A DNA stretch of 64,000 nt, taken from NCBI GenBank assembly GCA_035550655.1, contig DASZOU010000021.1:1-64000 (forward strand), written 5' to 3'. The translations under genes and the position numbers were made by a program. This DNA is from DASZTV01 sp035550655. GTDB lineage: Bacteria; Actinomycetota; Actinomycetes; JAFAQI01. The notes beneath the pieces are model-generated. The model was not told where the DNA came from, did no database searches, and was given only the letters and a program-made list of their open reading frames with translations. Shown in pieces: positions 1 through 9,203 of this stretch (position 1 is the first letter of the stretch; each line of letters begins with the position of its first letter).

Positions 1-133
1 TGCGCCTTTCCCGGATCGATCGCGACAACAAGCCTCGACGCCGCCAACGACGGCTGCAGCAACTCCGACACCCTGAACCCCTTCAATCGGCAACGTGATC
101 ACTCACGCTGCCCGAATCAGGAGTCAGGACCTA

Positions 134-1849
134 TCAGCTGAGCTCGGCGACCGCTTCGCTCAGCGGGACGGTTCGCCGCTCGCCGGACTTGCGGTCCTTG
201 ACCTCGATGTTTCCCTCGGCAAGCGCCTTGCCGACGATCACGATGGTCGGCATGCCGAGCAGATCGGCATCGGCGAACTTCGCTCCGGCGGAACCATCCC
301 GGTCGTCGAGCAGCACCTTGCGACCGGCCGCTTCGAGCTCGTCGGCGAGCTTGACCGCTGCGTCCAGCTGCTCACTGCCCTTGCCGACAGGGACGATGTG
401 GACGTCGTACGGCGCGATGGCGGCAGGCCAGCACAGACCTGAGTCGTCGAGAGTCTGCTCAGCGACCGCGGCGACGGCGCGGCTGACGCCGATCCCGTAC
501 GACCCCATCGTGATGCGGATCGGCTCGCCGTCCGGGCCTTGCGCATCGAGTCCGAACGCATCGGCGTACTTCTTGCCGAGCTGAAACACATGGCCGATCT
601 CGATGCCGCGCATGATCGACAGCTCGCCGCCGCACCGGCCGCACCGGTCGCCGTCGCGGATCTCGACAGCGCCGATCTCCCCTGCGGGCTCGAAGTCACG
701 ACCCCGCACGACGTTCGCAGCATGCTTGCCGCTCTCGTTCGCGCCCGTGACCCAACCGCTCCCGGGAACGACGGTGGGGTCCACGAGGTACCGCACGCCC
801 CACTCAGCGAGCCGCTGTGGCCCGATGTAGCCCGGGACCAGACCGGACACCGTCTTGATCAGCTCCGGATCCGCAACCTCGACCTCGACCGGTTCGAGCT
901 GCCCGCCGAGCCGCTTCATGTCGACATCGCGGTCGCCCGGGACGCCGACGATGAGCAGCTCCCACTTGCCTCCTGGCTCGCGGGTCTTCAACACGACGTT
1001 CTTCAACGTGTCCGCGGCGGTGATCTGCTGCTCGCGACGCTCGTTCACGAGGTGAACCAGCGACTCGATGGTCGGGGTGTCCGGCGTGTCGAGCACTTCC
1101 GGCGCCGGCGTTCCGTGCGGGTCGTGCGGATCCGGAGTGCGGATCTCGACCGCCTCGGTGTTCGCGGTGTAGTCGCAGTTGACGCACTGGACGAAGGTGT
1201 CCTCGCCGTAGGTTGCCGGGGCGAGGAACTCCTCGCTCGCCGAGCCCCCCATCGCGCCGGACACCGCAAAGGCGATCCGGTAGTCCAGCCCGAGCCGGCT
1301 GAAGATTCGCTGGTAGGCGCCGCGGTGCGCGTCGTAGGACACCTGCAACCCGGCGTCGTCGAGGTCGAAGGAGTACGAGTCCTTCATCACGAACTCGCGG
1401 CCTCGTAGCAGCCCGGCCCGTGGCCTCGCCTCATCGCGGTACTTCGTCTGGATCTGGTAGAGCGAGACGGGATAGTCGCGGTACGACGAGAGCTCGCTCT
1501 TGACGAGCAGCGTGAACATCTCCTCGTGGGTCGGGCCGAGCAGGTGCTCTGCGCCCTTCCGGTCCGACAGGCGAAAGAGCGTGTCGCCGTACGCCGTCCA
1601 GCGGCCGCTCGACTCGTAGATCTCCCGCGGGAGCAACGCCGGAAACTGGACCTCCTGCGCTCCGATCCGGTTCATCTCCTCGCGGACGATCCCCGCGACG
1701 TTCTCGAAGATCATCTTGCCGAGAGGCAGCCAGGTGTAGACGCCCGGCGAGACCCGGCGGATATAGCCCGCACGGACGAGCAACCGATGACTCGGTAGCT
1801 CGGCATCCGCCGGGTCGTCACGCAGCGTTCGAAGGAACAGCTGCGACAT
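134..1849 (-). CDS. proS: Prolyl-tRNA synthetase
   Basis: Charges tRNA-Pro with proline in the cytoplasm. About 571 residues, the size of bacterial-type ProRS. The class II catalytic core shows motif 1 in the first 75 residues, LLGPTHEE near residue 105, a motif 2 region with KYRDEARPRAGLLRGREF, and motif 3 GSYGIGVSR. An insertion (editing) domain lies between motifs 2 and 3, followed by a C-terminal anticodon-binding domain. The start ATG at 1849 (MSQLFLRTL) is chosen by family homology. In-frame GTG codons at 1858 and 1861 have a better-placed GGGAG (1872-1868) and could be the true start. It is the last gene of the dxr-rseP-ispG-GNAT-proS run, behind a 97-base leader with inverted repeats. 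Confidence 0.97.
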   Translation of the reverse strand: MSQLFLRTLRDDPADAELPSHRLLVRAGYIRRVSPGVYTWLPLGKMIFENVAGIVREEMNRIGAQEVQFPALLPREIYESSGRWTAYGDTLFRLSDRKGAEHLLGPTHEEMFTLLVKSELSSYRDYPVSLYQIQTKYRDEARPRAGLLRGREFVMKDSYSFDLDDAGLQVSYDAHRGAYQRIFSRLGLDYRIAFAVSGAMGGSASEEFLAPATYGEDTFVQCVNCDYTANTEAVEIRTPDPHDPHGTPAPEVLDTPDTPTIESLVHLVNERREQQITAADTLKNVVLKTREPGGKWELLIVGVPGDRDVDMKRLGGQLEPVEVEVADPELIKTVSGLVPGYIGPQRLAEWGVRYLVDPTVVPGSGWVTGANESGKHAANVVRGRDFEPAGEIGAVEIRDGDRCGRCGGELSIMRGIEIGHVFQLGKKYADAFGLDAQGPDGEPIRITMGSYGIGVSRAVAAVAEQTLDDSGLCWPAAIAPYDVHIVPVGKGSEQLDAAVKLADELEAAGRKVLLDDRDGSAGAKFADADLLGMPTIVIVGKALAEGNIEVKDRKSGERRTVPLSEAVAELS

Positions 1850-1860
1850 CCGGGTCACCA

Positions 1861-1919
1861 CGTCCGTCTCCCACCCTCCACGAATGAGCGGAGCCGGCCT
1901 CGCCGGCGCTAGACGGACG
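1861..1919 (-). promoter_or_regulatory. Structured leader upstream of proS
   Basis: In the gap between the GNAT gene and proS, a perfect 9-base inverted repeat (1861-1869 with 1911-1919) encloses a second hairpin made of two GCCGGC blocks (1893-1898 and 1902-1907) with a 3-base loop. Read on the minus strand, the outer 3' arm ends 11 bases before the proS ATG, and the purine-rich GGAGGG and GGGAG tracts fall inside or beside the structure. It could be a terminator of the upstream operon or a translational control element. The pairing is seen in the sequence. The role is inferred. Confidence 0.4.
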
Positions 1920-1946
1920 AGACTATTCGGGCCTGATTGTCGAGGG

Positions 1947-2774
1947 TCAGAAGAGGACGGATGCGAACAACCCCACCTCGGTGAACCCCACCCGCTCGTA
2001 GGACCTTCTAGCGGGAGCGTTGAAGTCGTTGACGTACAGCGAGACAACCGGCGCCACGTCCCGCAAACACGCTGCAACGACCGCAGCCATCCCCGGCACG
2101 GACAGGCCGCGGCCACGCAGACTCGGTTCGACCCAGACACCCTGCACCTGACAGGCCGCCTTCGTCGCCGCACCCACTTCTGCCTTGAAGACGACCCGCT
2201 CATCCTCGAACCGCGCGAAGGCGCGGCCGCTGCTCACGAGCTCGCGAACGCGAGCGCGATACAGCGCGCCGCCATCACCCATCGTCGGAGATACCCCCAC
2301 CTCCTCGGTGAACATCGCGATGCTCGCCGGCAGCAGCAACTCGAGCTCGTCGAGCCGGACCCGGCGCACCGCTGTGTCGGGCGGCACCGGTGAGTACGCG
2401 TTGGTCACCATCAACGGCTGGCGCATCCGGACCTCCCGCGCCGGGCCCCAGTGCGGCTCGAGCACCTCCCACAGCACCTCGACCATCTCGGCCGGTCCCA
2501 CGATCGAGGAGCACCGGCGCCCTTGCCGAACCGCGTGCTCGGCGAACGCGTGGAGCGCGTCGCCGTCCGCGCCGACCGGGATGAGGTTGGCGCCGGCGTA
2601 ACACAGCGCGCTCGGTCGACTCCCCTTGCCGTATCCCCACACTTGCGCGCCGAGCCGTTCCGGCGCGAGCCCGGCCGCAGCTACCCGCGACGCAACGAAG
2701 ACGTTGCCGATCGGGTCGGCGTCGAGCAGGTCGAGGACGGCAGCCAGATCCCTGTCGTCGAGGACGCGCAGCAT
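1947..2774 (-). CDS. GNAT-family acetyltransferase with N-terminal DUF4081-type domain
   Basis: Predicted acyl-CoA-dependent N-acetyltransferase, substrate unknown. 275 residues. The first roughly 130 residues (LRVLDDRDLAAVLDLLDADP onward) form the DUF4081-like half seen in actinobacterial two-domain GNATs. The second half holds the acetyl-CoA fold, with WVEPSLRGRGLSVPGMAAV as the pyrophosphate-binding loop and a C-terminal SLYVNDFNAPARRSYERVGF. It starts 2 bases after ispG stops, so it is co-transcribed with ispG, rseP and dxr. The same neighbour sits beside gcpE/ispG in mycobacteria. The context gives no substrate. Confidence 0.85.
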   Translation of the reverse strand: MLRVLDDRDLAAVLDLLDADPIGNVFVASRVAAAGLAPERLGAQVWGYGKGSRPSALCYAGANLIPVGADGDALHAFAEHAVRQGRRCSSIVGPAEMVEVLWEVLEPHWGPAREVRMRQPLMVTNAYSPVPPDTAVRRVRLDELELLLPASIAMFTEEVGVSPTMGDGGALYRARVRELVSSGRAFARFEDERVVFKAEVGAATKAACQVQGVWVEPSLRGRGLSVPGMAAVVAACLRDVAPVVSLYVNDFNAPARRSYERVGFTEVGLFASVLF

Positions 2775-2776
2775 CG

Positions 2777-3895
2777 CTAGCCGATAGAGACGCTGGGTTC
2801 GCCGGAGGCGACTCCGTCCGCTTCCATCTGTTCGGCGAGGCGCATGGCCTCCTCGACGAGGGTCTCGACGATCTGCGCCTCCGGCACGGTCTTGATGACC
2901 TCACCCTTGACGAATATCTGCCCCTTGCCGTTTCCGGACGCGACACCAAGATCCGCCTCGCGCGCTTCCCCGGGACCGTTGACGACACATCCCATGACGG
3001 CGACTCGCAGCGGCACGGTCATGCCCTCCAGGCCGGCCTGGACCTTGTCGGCGAGGGTGTACACGTCAACCTGCGCCCGACCACACGACGGACAGGAGAC
3101 GATCTCCAACCGCCTGCGGCGCAGCCCGAGCGACTCCAGGATCGCGATCCCGACCTTCACCTCTTCGACGGGTGGGGCCGACAGCGACACCCGGATCGTG
3201 TCACCGATCCCCTCGGCGAGCAGCGCGCCGAATGCGACCGCGGACTTGATCGTTCCCTGGAAGAGCGGGCCGGCTTCGGTCACCCCGAGATGAAGCGGAT
3301 AGTCACAGCGCTCGGCGAGGAGGCGGTACGCCGACACCATCACGACCGGGTCGTGGTGCTTGACCGAGATCTTGATCTCTCGGAAGTCGTGCTCCTCGAA
3401 CAGTGAGCACTCCCACAAGGCGCTCTCGACCAGTGCCTCCGGTGTCGGCCCACCGTGCTTTTCGAGAAACCGCTTGTCGAGCGAGCCGGCGTTGACGCCG
3501 ATGCGGATCGGGACCGCCGCGGCCTTTGCCGCCACGGCAACCTCGCGGACCCGGCCGTCGAACTCCTTGATGTTGCCGGGGTTGACGCGGACCGCGGCGC
3601 ATCCTGCATCGATGGCCGAAAAGATGTAGCGAGGCTGGAAGTGGATGTCGGCGATGACCGGGATCTGCGAGTGCTTCGCAATCTCGGGCAGCGCGTCGGC
3701 ATCGTCCTGGCTCGGAACCGCAACCCGGACGATCTGGCAGCCGGCCGCAGTGAGCTCGGCGATCTGCTGCAACGTCGCATCGACATCGACCGTCTTGGTC
3801 GTCGTCATCGACTGCACGCTGATCGCCGCGTCACCGCCGACCGCCACGTTGCCGACATGAATCTGCCGACTCGGTCGGCGTGCGGCGAGTGCCAT
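2777..3895 (-). CDS. ispG: 4-hydroxy-3-methylbut-2-en-1-yl diphosphate synthase
   Basis: Penultimate step of the MEP isoprenoid pathway: converts methylerythritol cyclodiphosphate to HMBPP using a [4Fe-4S] cluster. 372 residues, the usual length of the short bacterial form. An N-terminal TIM-barrel half (SVQSMTTTKTVDVDAT) is followed by a C-terminal cluster-binding half with SCPSCGRAQ (around residue 270) and GCVVNGPGEA (around residue 300), which supply the cysteine ligands. ATG start at 3895. It lies 8 bases after the protease gene and two genes after dxr, which also serves the MEP pathway. Confidence 0.98.
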   Translation of the reverse strand: MALAARRPSRQIHVGNVAVGGDAAISVQSMTTTKTVDVDATLQQIAELTAAGCQIVRVAVPSQDDADALPEIAKHSQIPVIADIHFQPRYIFSAIDAGCAAVRVNPGNIKEFDGRVREVAVAAKAAAVPIRIGVNAGSLDKRFLEKHGGPTPEALVESALWECSLFEEHDFREIKISVKHHDPVVMVSAYRLLAERCDYPLHLGVTEAGPLFQGTIKSAVAFGALLAEGIGDTIRVSLSAPPVEEVKVGIAILESLGLRRRRLEIVSCPSCGRAQVDVYTLADKVQAGLEGMTVPLRVAVMGCVVNGPGEAREADLGVASGNGKGQIFVKGEVIKTVPEAQIVETLVEEAMRLAEQMEADGVASGEPSVSIG

Positions 3896-3903
3896 GGCTC
3901 CTT

Positions 3904-5088
3904 CTACTGCAGACGGATGGGGTTCGTGATGCCCGCGTAGAGCAGGATCAGCGAAAGGCCCACGAACACCGCAAACACAGCGTAGGTCACCGGTAGCACC
4001 TTCATGATGTCCACGCGCCCCGGGTCGCGCCTGCCGATGACGCGGTAGAGCCGGGTCCGCGCCTCCTCAAACCCGAGGATGGCAACGTGACCGCCGTCGA
4101 ACGGCAGCAGCGGCAACATGTTGGACAGCCCGACGAACAGGTTCAGCTCGGCGAGGATGAGCACCAGCGACGCGACGATCGCGCCGAATGATGCGCCCGA
4201 CGAGCTGATCTGACCACTGACCCGGGCGACGTCGACGATGCTCGCCGCCGAGTTGTTGTTGCGCTGGTGCCCGGACAGGATCTGCCCGACCTCGTGCGGC
4301 AGTCCGGCGATCGCGCTGCCGGTCGAGGAGACGAAGTCGCCGAGCACGGTGAAGGTGCGACCGAACGCGCCGGTGACGGTCACATCGGCGGGGTGGGCCT
4401 CGGTCTGGACGCCGATCCGGCCCTCCACCTTCTGCCCGACCCGCAACGGAACCGGCGTCAGCGTCGCCGTCCGGGTGACGCCGTCGCGCCGGAACGTGAT
4501 GGGCACCGGCTTGCCCGGGCTGGCCCGCAGGATGCGCACGAAGTTGAGACCTGACGAGCTCACCTTCTGCCCGTCCACCGCGAGTACGACGTCCCCGGCC
4601 TGGAGAACGCCGAAGGCGGGCGCGACCGGCGCGCCCTTCGGGCAGGTGCCCGACCCGGACGGCGTCAGGCACCTGCTGACCGTTGCCACCTGAAGACCGT
4701 CGGTCCGGATCGGGTCCTGACCGGTCGCGGCAAGCACCGCGAAGACGAGTGCGATCGCGATGACGAAGTGCACGAACGACCCCGCACACAGGACGACGAG
4801 CCGCTTGCCGGCCGGCTGCTTGTAGAAGGCGCGGTCCTCGTCCCCAGGGTCGATGGGCTCGAGCGCCGTCATCCCGTCGATCTTGACGAAGCCGCCGAGC
4901 GGAAGCGCCTTCACGCCGTACTCGGTCTCACCTCGCCGCGTCGACCACAGCGTCGGCCCGAAGCCGACAAAGAACCGTGACGCCTTCATGCCGAAGGCCT
5001 TGGCCGTGCTGAAGTGGCCGACCTCATGCAGCATGATCGACAGCAGCAGGCCGACGGAGAACACGATCACGCCGATCGCGTAGCTCAT
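3904..5088 (-). CDS. rseP: RseP/Rip1-type membrane zinc metalloprotease (site-2 protease)
   Basis: Intramembrane protease that cuts membrane-bound substrates, in relatives anti-sigma factors after a first cleavage. 394 residues. The first transmembrane segment carries HEVGH (residues 21-25), the zinc-binding HExxH motif. A PDZ domain occupies the middle (LQAGDVVLAVDGQKVSSSG), and NMLPLLPFDGGH near the C-terminus matches the conserved NxxPxxxLDGG motif supplying the third ligand. Further transmembrane segments lie at the C-terminus. It overlaps the end of dxr by 4 bases (ATGA), so the two are translationally coupled, the standard dxr-rip1-ispG order of actinobacteria. Confidence 0.96.
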   Translation of the reverse strand: MSYAIGVIVFSVGLLLSIMLHEVGHFSTAKAFGMKASRFFVGFGPTLWSTRRGETEYGVKALPLGGFVKIDGMTALEPIDPGDEDRAFYKQPAGKRLVVLCAGSFVHFVIAIALVFAVLAATGQDPIRTDGLQVATVSRCLTPSGSGTCPKGAPVAPAFGVLQAGDVVLAVDGQKVSSSGLNFVRILRASPGKPVPITFRRDGVTRTATLTPVPLRVGQKVEGRIGVQTEAHPADVTVTGAFGRTFTVLGDFVSSTGSAIAGLPHEVGQILSGHQRNNNSAASIVDVARVSGQISSSGASFGAIVASLVLILAELNLFVGLSNMLPLLPFDGGHVAILGFEEARTRLYRVIGRRDPGRVDIMKVLPVTYAVFAVFVGLSLILLYAGITNPIRLQ

Positions 5089-6284
5089 CCCGCCATCCCG
5101 CCGGTCAGCTGCCGGGCTCGCGAACGAGCCCAGTGCTCAGCGTCCTCCACCTCGGCAAGGGTAAGCCCCGAACCTGAAGGTCCCCCGTGCTCGCCGAGCA
5201 CCGCCGCGATGGTGTCGACGATCGTCAGGAAGCCGATCCGTCCCTCGACGAAGGCCGCGACGGCCTCCTCGTTCGCCGCATTGAACACCGCCGGCGCGGT
5301 GCCGCCGGAGCGACCGGCCTCGCGGGCCAGGTCGACCGCCGGGAAAGTGGCCGTGTCGAGCGGCTCGAACGTCCAGCTGGCGGCCTGGCTCCAGTCGATC
5401 GACGGCGCAGCGTGCGGCACCCGGTCGGGCCACGCCAACGCCAACGCGATCGGAAGGTGCATGTCGGGCGGGCTCGCAACGGCGACCGTCGTGCCGTCGA
5501 CGAACTCGACCATCGAGTGGACGATCGACTGTGGATGGACGACGACATCGATCGCGTCGAAGGGAACCTGGAACAGCCAGTGGGCCTCGATCAGCTCCAG
5601 TCCCTTGTTGACCAACGTCGCCGAGTTGAGCGTGATGACCGGGCCCATGTCCCACGTGGGGTGGGCGAATGCCTCTTGCTGGGTCACCGAGCCCAGCGCC
5701 GACCTGGTGCGGCCGCGGAACGGGCCGCCGCTCGCCGTCAGGACGAGCCGCCTCACGTCGCTCCGGTGACCGGCACGAAGGCATTGGGCGAGCGCCGAGT
5801 GCTCGGAGTCGACGGGCACGATCTGGCCCGGCTGCGCGCGGTCAGCGACGAGCGGCCCACCCGCGATGAGTGACTCCTTGTTGGCCAGTGCCAGCGTGGT
5901 GCCGGCGTCCAGGGCGGCCAGGGTCGGCGCAAGACCCACCGATCCGGTCATGCCGTTGAGCACCACGTCGCACGGCCAGCCGGCCACCTCAGTCGCTGCC
6001 TGCGGGCCGGCTAGCAGCTTCGGCAGCTGGTACTCGCCGCGGTCGAAGCCCCGGCGCTGTGCTTCGGCGTACAGCGCGAGCTGGACGTCTTCGAGCGCTG
6101 AGGGCTTGGCGACTGCGACGACCTCCGCGCCGAGTGAGATCGCCTGCTCGGCGAGCAGCTGCGGGCGGTCGCCCCCGGCCGCAAGTCCGACGACCCGGAA
6201 GCGTTCCGGGTTCGCGCGCACCAGATCGATCGCCTGGGTTCCGACCGAACCGGTCGCGCCCAGGATCACGACGTCGCGGCTCAC
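5085..6284 (-). CDS. dxr: 1-deoxy-D-xylulose 5-phosphate reductoisomerase
   Basis: First committed step of the MEP pathway: NADPH-dependent rearrangement and reduction of DXP to MEP. About 399 residues from a GTG at 6284 (VSRDVVILG), which places the Rossmann motif GATGSVGTQA at the very N-terminus as in the family. Catalytic-region motifs seen are VDSEHSALAQCL, TASGGPFRG and NSATLVNKGLE. An ATG at 6317 in the same frame would add 11 residues but overlap the preceding gene. No strong ribosome-binding site is visible. Dxr is the first gene of the five-gene minus-strand run ending with proS. Confidence 0.96.
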   Translation of the reverse strand: MSRDVVILGATGSVGTQAIDLVRANPERFRVVGLAAGGDRPQLLAEQAISLGAEVVAVAKPSALEDVQLALYAEAQRRGFDRGEYQLPKLLAGPQAATEVAGWPCDVVLNGMTGSVGLAPTLAALDAGTTLALANKESLIAGGPLVADRAQPGQIVPVDSEHSALAQCLRAGHRSDVRRLVLTASGGPFRGRTRSALGSVTQQEAFAHPTWDMGPVITLNSATLVNKGLELIEAHWLFQVPFDAIDVVVHPQSIVHSMVEFVDGTTVAVASPPDMHLPIALALAWPDRVPHAAPSIDWSQAASWTFEPLDTATFPAVDLAREAGRSGGTAPAVFNAANEEAVAAFVEGRIGFLTIVDTIAAVLGEHGGPSGSGLTLAEVEDAEHWARSRARQLTGGMAG

Positions 6285-6295
6285 GAACCCATTGT

Positions 6296-7498
6296 CTATC
6301 GCTCGGCAATCCCCCATGGCGCGCCGTACTCGGGCAGCAGGTCGAGGAACGGCTTGGGTGCCAGCGCCTCGGGACCGAGGACGCCCGCCCCCGACCACAC
6401 CCCTGTCGCGAGCAGCTCCAAGGCAATGACGGGATTTACGGCCGTCTGCCACACCACCGCCTGCGAGCCCCAGTCCCGCATGCACTTCTCGTTGTCCGCG
6501 ACCTGGTACAGGTACACCTCGCGGGGCGCCCCGTTGCTCGTCCCCTTCACCCAGGTCCCGGCGCAGGTGAGGCCGCGCATAACGTCACCAAGCCTTGCCG
6601 GGTCGGGCAGGCACGCAGCGACGACGTCACGAGGGGAGACGCGCGCGGCGCCGACCTGCACCGGGTCGGTCCGGTCGAGCCCGAGCCGGTGCAGCGTTTC
6701 CAGCACGGAGATGAACTCCTCGCCCAGGCCGTACTTGAACGTCACGCGCCGGGCGTCGACCCACCTCGGGATGAGCACGACCTCCTCGTGCTCGACGTTC
6801 ACGCACTCGACCGGGCCGATGCCTTCAGGAAAGTCGAAGACCTCCGGCTCGGAGAACGGCGCAGTGGTGAACCAGCCACGGTCTCGCTCCCACACCAAGG
6901 GCGGGTTGAGGCATTCCTCGATCGTCGTCCAGATGGAGAAGGTCGGCGCGAAGTCGTAACCCTCCACGACGAGGTTGCCGCCGTCCCGTACCCCGATCTC
7001 GTCGATCTCCTCGAAGAGCTCGTCAGCGGCATAGCGCGCGAAGACGTCGGACAGGCCCGGCTCAACGCCGATGCCGACCAGGGCGAGCAGCCCGGCTGCC
7101 TCCCAGTCAGCCGCAGCAGCGAACTGCTCCTCGCCGAGCATCACGCCGGTCTTGGCGTATGGCTCTTCCGAATGCGGGTGCGAGAGCGACATCGCCATGT
7201 CCAGGTAGACCGTCCCGGTTTGCCGTGCCGCATCGAAGATCGGCAGGACAAAGCGCGGATCGCAAGCGTTGAGAACAGCGTCCGCCTTGGTCCGGCGCAG
7301 CAGCTCTGCGACTGACTCGCGATCGCTGGCGTCGATCCTCGCGGCGCTGAAGCGCGGGTCCGCCACCCGGTCCGCGACGGCGCGGGCCCGCGCTTCGTCG
7401 TAGTCGGCGACGACGACGTGGGAGGCGAAGTCGCGGCGCGCGGCGATCGCCGCAGCAGCACCCCCGACACCGCCGGCGCCGATCATGACAACCCGCAT
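6296..7498 (-). CDS. Saccharopine dehydrogenase-family oxidoreductase
   Basis: NAD(P)-dependent oxidoreductase of the saccharopine/carboxynorspermidine dehydrogenase-like superfamily. 400 residues. The N-terminus has a clean Rossmann motif (VVMIGAGGVGGAAAAIAARR) followed by VVADYDEARA, where the acidic residue at the end of strand 2 would contact the cofactor ribose. The rest is the family's catalytic domain (VGIGVEPGLSDVFARYAADEL). The true substrate is unknown. Relatives act on saccharopine, lysine or carboxy(nor)spermidine. It stands head to head with an amine permease (54 bases between starts) and close to aminotransferase and aldehyde dehydrogenase genes, suggesting a role in lysine, diamine or polyamine metabolism. 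Confidence 0.8.
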   Translation of the reverse strand: MRVVMIGAGGVGGAAAAIAARRDFASHVVVADYDEARARAVADRVADPRFSAARIDASDRESVAELLRRTKADAVLNACDPRFVLPIFDAARQTGTVYLDMAMSLSHPHSEEPYAKTGVMLGEEQFAAAADWEAAGLLALVGIGVEPGLSDVFARYAADELFEEIDEIGVRDGGNLVVEGYDFAPTFSIWTTIEECLNPPLVWERDRGWFTTAPFSEPEVFDFPEGIGPVECVNVEHEEVVLIPRWVDARRVTFKYGLGEEFISVLETLHRLGLDRTDPVQVGAARVSPRDVVAACLPDPARLGDVMRGLTCAGTWVKGTSNGAPREVYLYQVADNEKCMRDWGSQAVVWQTAVNPVIALELLATGVWSGAGVLGPEALAPKPFLDLLPEYGAPWGIAER

Positions 7499-7552
7499 CC
7501 GGGCACAGTAGCGTCCACCTCAAGATCGTCTGGCCGGCCCGGGGAGAGCGCG

Positions 7553-9202
7553 ATGACGACGACGACCGGGCATCAGGCGCCAGCTGACAAGGGCCTCAAG
7601 ACCGGCGCTCTCGGCCTCTGGTCATCCGTCGTCGTCGGGGTGGCATCGACCGCACCTGCCTACAGCCTGGCCGCCACCCTCGGCTTCATCGTCGCCTACA
7701 TCGGGCTGCAGACCCCCGCGGTGGTGATCCTCGCCTTCATCCCGATGTGGATGATCTCGGTCGCCTACAGCGAGCTGAACCGGGCGTCGCCGGACTGCGG
7801 CACGACGTTCACCTGGGCGACGAAGAGCTTCGGTCCACGCACCGGCTGGTACTTCGGGGGCTGGGGCATCCTCGCCTCGGACATCCTGATCATGGCGAGC
7901 CTCGCGCAGATCGCCGGCCAGTACCTCTTCCTGCTGTTCAACAACACGAGCATCGGGGCTTCGAGCAACTGGGTGCTTCTGGTCGGCGTGCTCTGGATCG
8001 TCGTCATGACCTACATCTGCTACCGCGGCATCGAGGTGTCAGCGAACTTCCAGAAGGCGCTGCTCTCGATCGAAGCCGGCATGCTGCTCATCTTCGCGGC
8101 CGTCGCGCTGATCCGGGTGGCGACGGGGCACGCGCCCGCAGGCCACATCACCCCGAGCCTGAGCTGGTTCAACCCGCTCGACATCCCGTCGTTCTCGACG
8201 TTCTTCGCCGGTCTGATCCTGATGATCTTCATCTACTGGGGCTGGGACACTGCCGTCGCCGTCAACGAGGAGACCGCCGAACCCACTCGCACCCCGGGGC
8301 GGGCCGCGGTGATCTCGACGGTGCTGTTGCTCGCCATCTACGCGATCGTGACGCTTGCGGCGCAGTCTTTCGCGGGCATCGGAAGCCACGGCATCGGCCT
8401 CGGCAACCCCGACCACCAGGGCGACGTGCTCTCGGTGCTCGGACACGCCGTGTTCGGACGCTCATGGGTGGGCAGCGTGTTCACCCACCTGCTGCTGCTG
8501 ATGGTGCTGTCGTCGGCTGCGGCCTCGACGCAAACCACCATCCTGCCGACGGCGCGTACGTCCTTGTCGATGGCCGTCTACCGGGCGTTGCCGAGCGACT
8601 TCGCCAAGATCCACGAGAAGTACCTGACGCCCACCGTGTCGACGGTCGCCATGGGTGCTGTGTCGGCCGTCCTCTACGTGATCATGAACCAGCTGTCGGC
8701 CGGCAACGTGATCAGCGACTCGGTGACGGCCTGCGGCATCTTCATCGCGCTCTACTACGGAACGACTGGTTTCGCGTGCGCCTGGTACTATCGGAAGACG
8801 CTGACGAAGACGACGCGCGACCTGTTCATGCAGGGGATCATCCCGGTGCTCGGCGGCCTGATCCTGTTCTTCGCGCTGGGCTGGAGCTTCTACCTCGACT
8901 GGGAGACGACGACCGCCCAGGAGGCGAGCTACACGTCGTGGTTGTTCCAGTTCCCGCCGCACTGGCGAGTCGGCGGAGTGTCGGTCATCGTCGTGTCAGC
9001 CGCCCTGATCGGCCTGATCTCGATGATCGCGTACAACGTCGCCCGGCCGGCGTTCTTCCGCGGTGAGGTGCTGACGCGCTCGACACCCGTGCTGGTGCCC
9101 GAGCAGACCGGCCTGGCCGTCGGCACGCCACCGTCCCTGGGGAGCAAGGACGTGCCCGAAGACGCGCCGCTGGTGCCGCCGGAGCTCGCCGACGGCGACT
9201 GA
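7553..9202 (+). CDS. APC-family amino acid or amine permease
   Basis: Integral membrane transporter of the amino acid-polyamine-organocation superfamily. 549 residues with about 12-14 hydrophobic segments. The first helix region (GLWSSVVVGVASTAPAYSLA) carries the broken-helix glycine/serine-rich substrate and ion site of APC proteins, and the end is a hydrophilic tail. The ATG at 7553 is preceded by GGGGAGAG (7541-7548), a good ribosome-binding site. It is divergent from the saccharopine dehydrogenase-like gene and converges, with one base between stops, on the aldehyde dehydrogenase. The neighbours suggest uptake of a diamine, polyamine or amino acid. Substrate not determinable here. Confidence 0.9.
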   Translation: MTTTTGHQAPADKGLKTGALGLWSSVVVGVASTAPAYSLAATLGFIVAYIGLQTPAVVILAFIPMWMISVAYSELNRASPDCGTTFTWATKSFGPRTGWYFGGWGILASDILIMASLAQIAGQYLFLLFNNTSIGASSNWVLLVGVLWIVVMTYICYRGIEVSANFQKALLSIEAGMLLIFAAVALIRVATGHAPAGHITPSLSWFNPLDIPSFSTFFAGLILMIFIYWGWDTAVAVNEETAEPTRTPGRAAVISTVLLLAIYAIVTLAAQSFAGIGSHGIGLGNPDHQGDVLSVLGHAVFGRSWVGSVFTHLLLLMVLSSAAASTQTTILPTARTSLSMAVYRALPSDFAKIHEKYLTPTVSTVAMGAVSAVLYVIMNQLSAGNVISDSVTACGIFIALYYGTTGFACAWYYRKTLTKTTRDLFMQGIIPVLGGLILFFALGWSFYLDWETTTAQEASYTSWLFQFPPHWRVGGVSVIVVSAALIGLISMIAYNVARPAFFRGEVLTRSTPVLVPEQTGLAVGTPPSLGSKDVPEDAPLVPPELADGD

Positions 9203-9203
9203 C

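Noticed and set aside
1..141. Open frame at the left edge (plus strand, ending at 139-141)
   Set aside because: 46 codons without a start inside the window; another plus frame is also open for about 30 codons. In such GC-rich DNA this is weak evidence. It could be the 3' end of a convergent gene, but no motif supports it.
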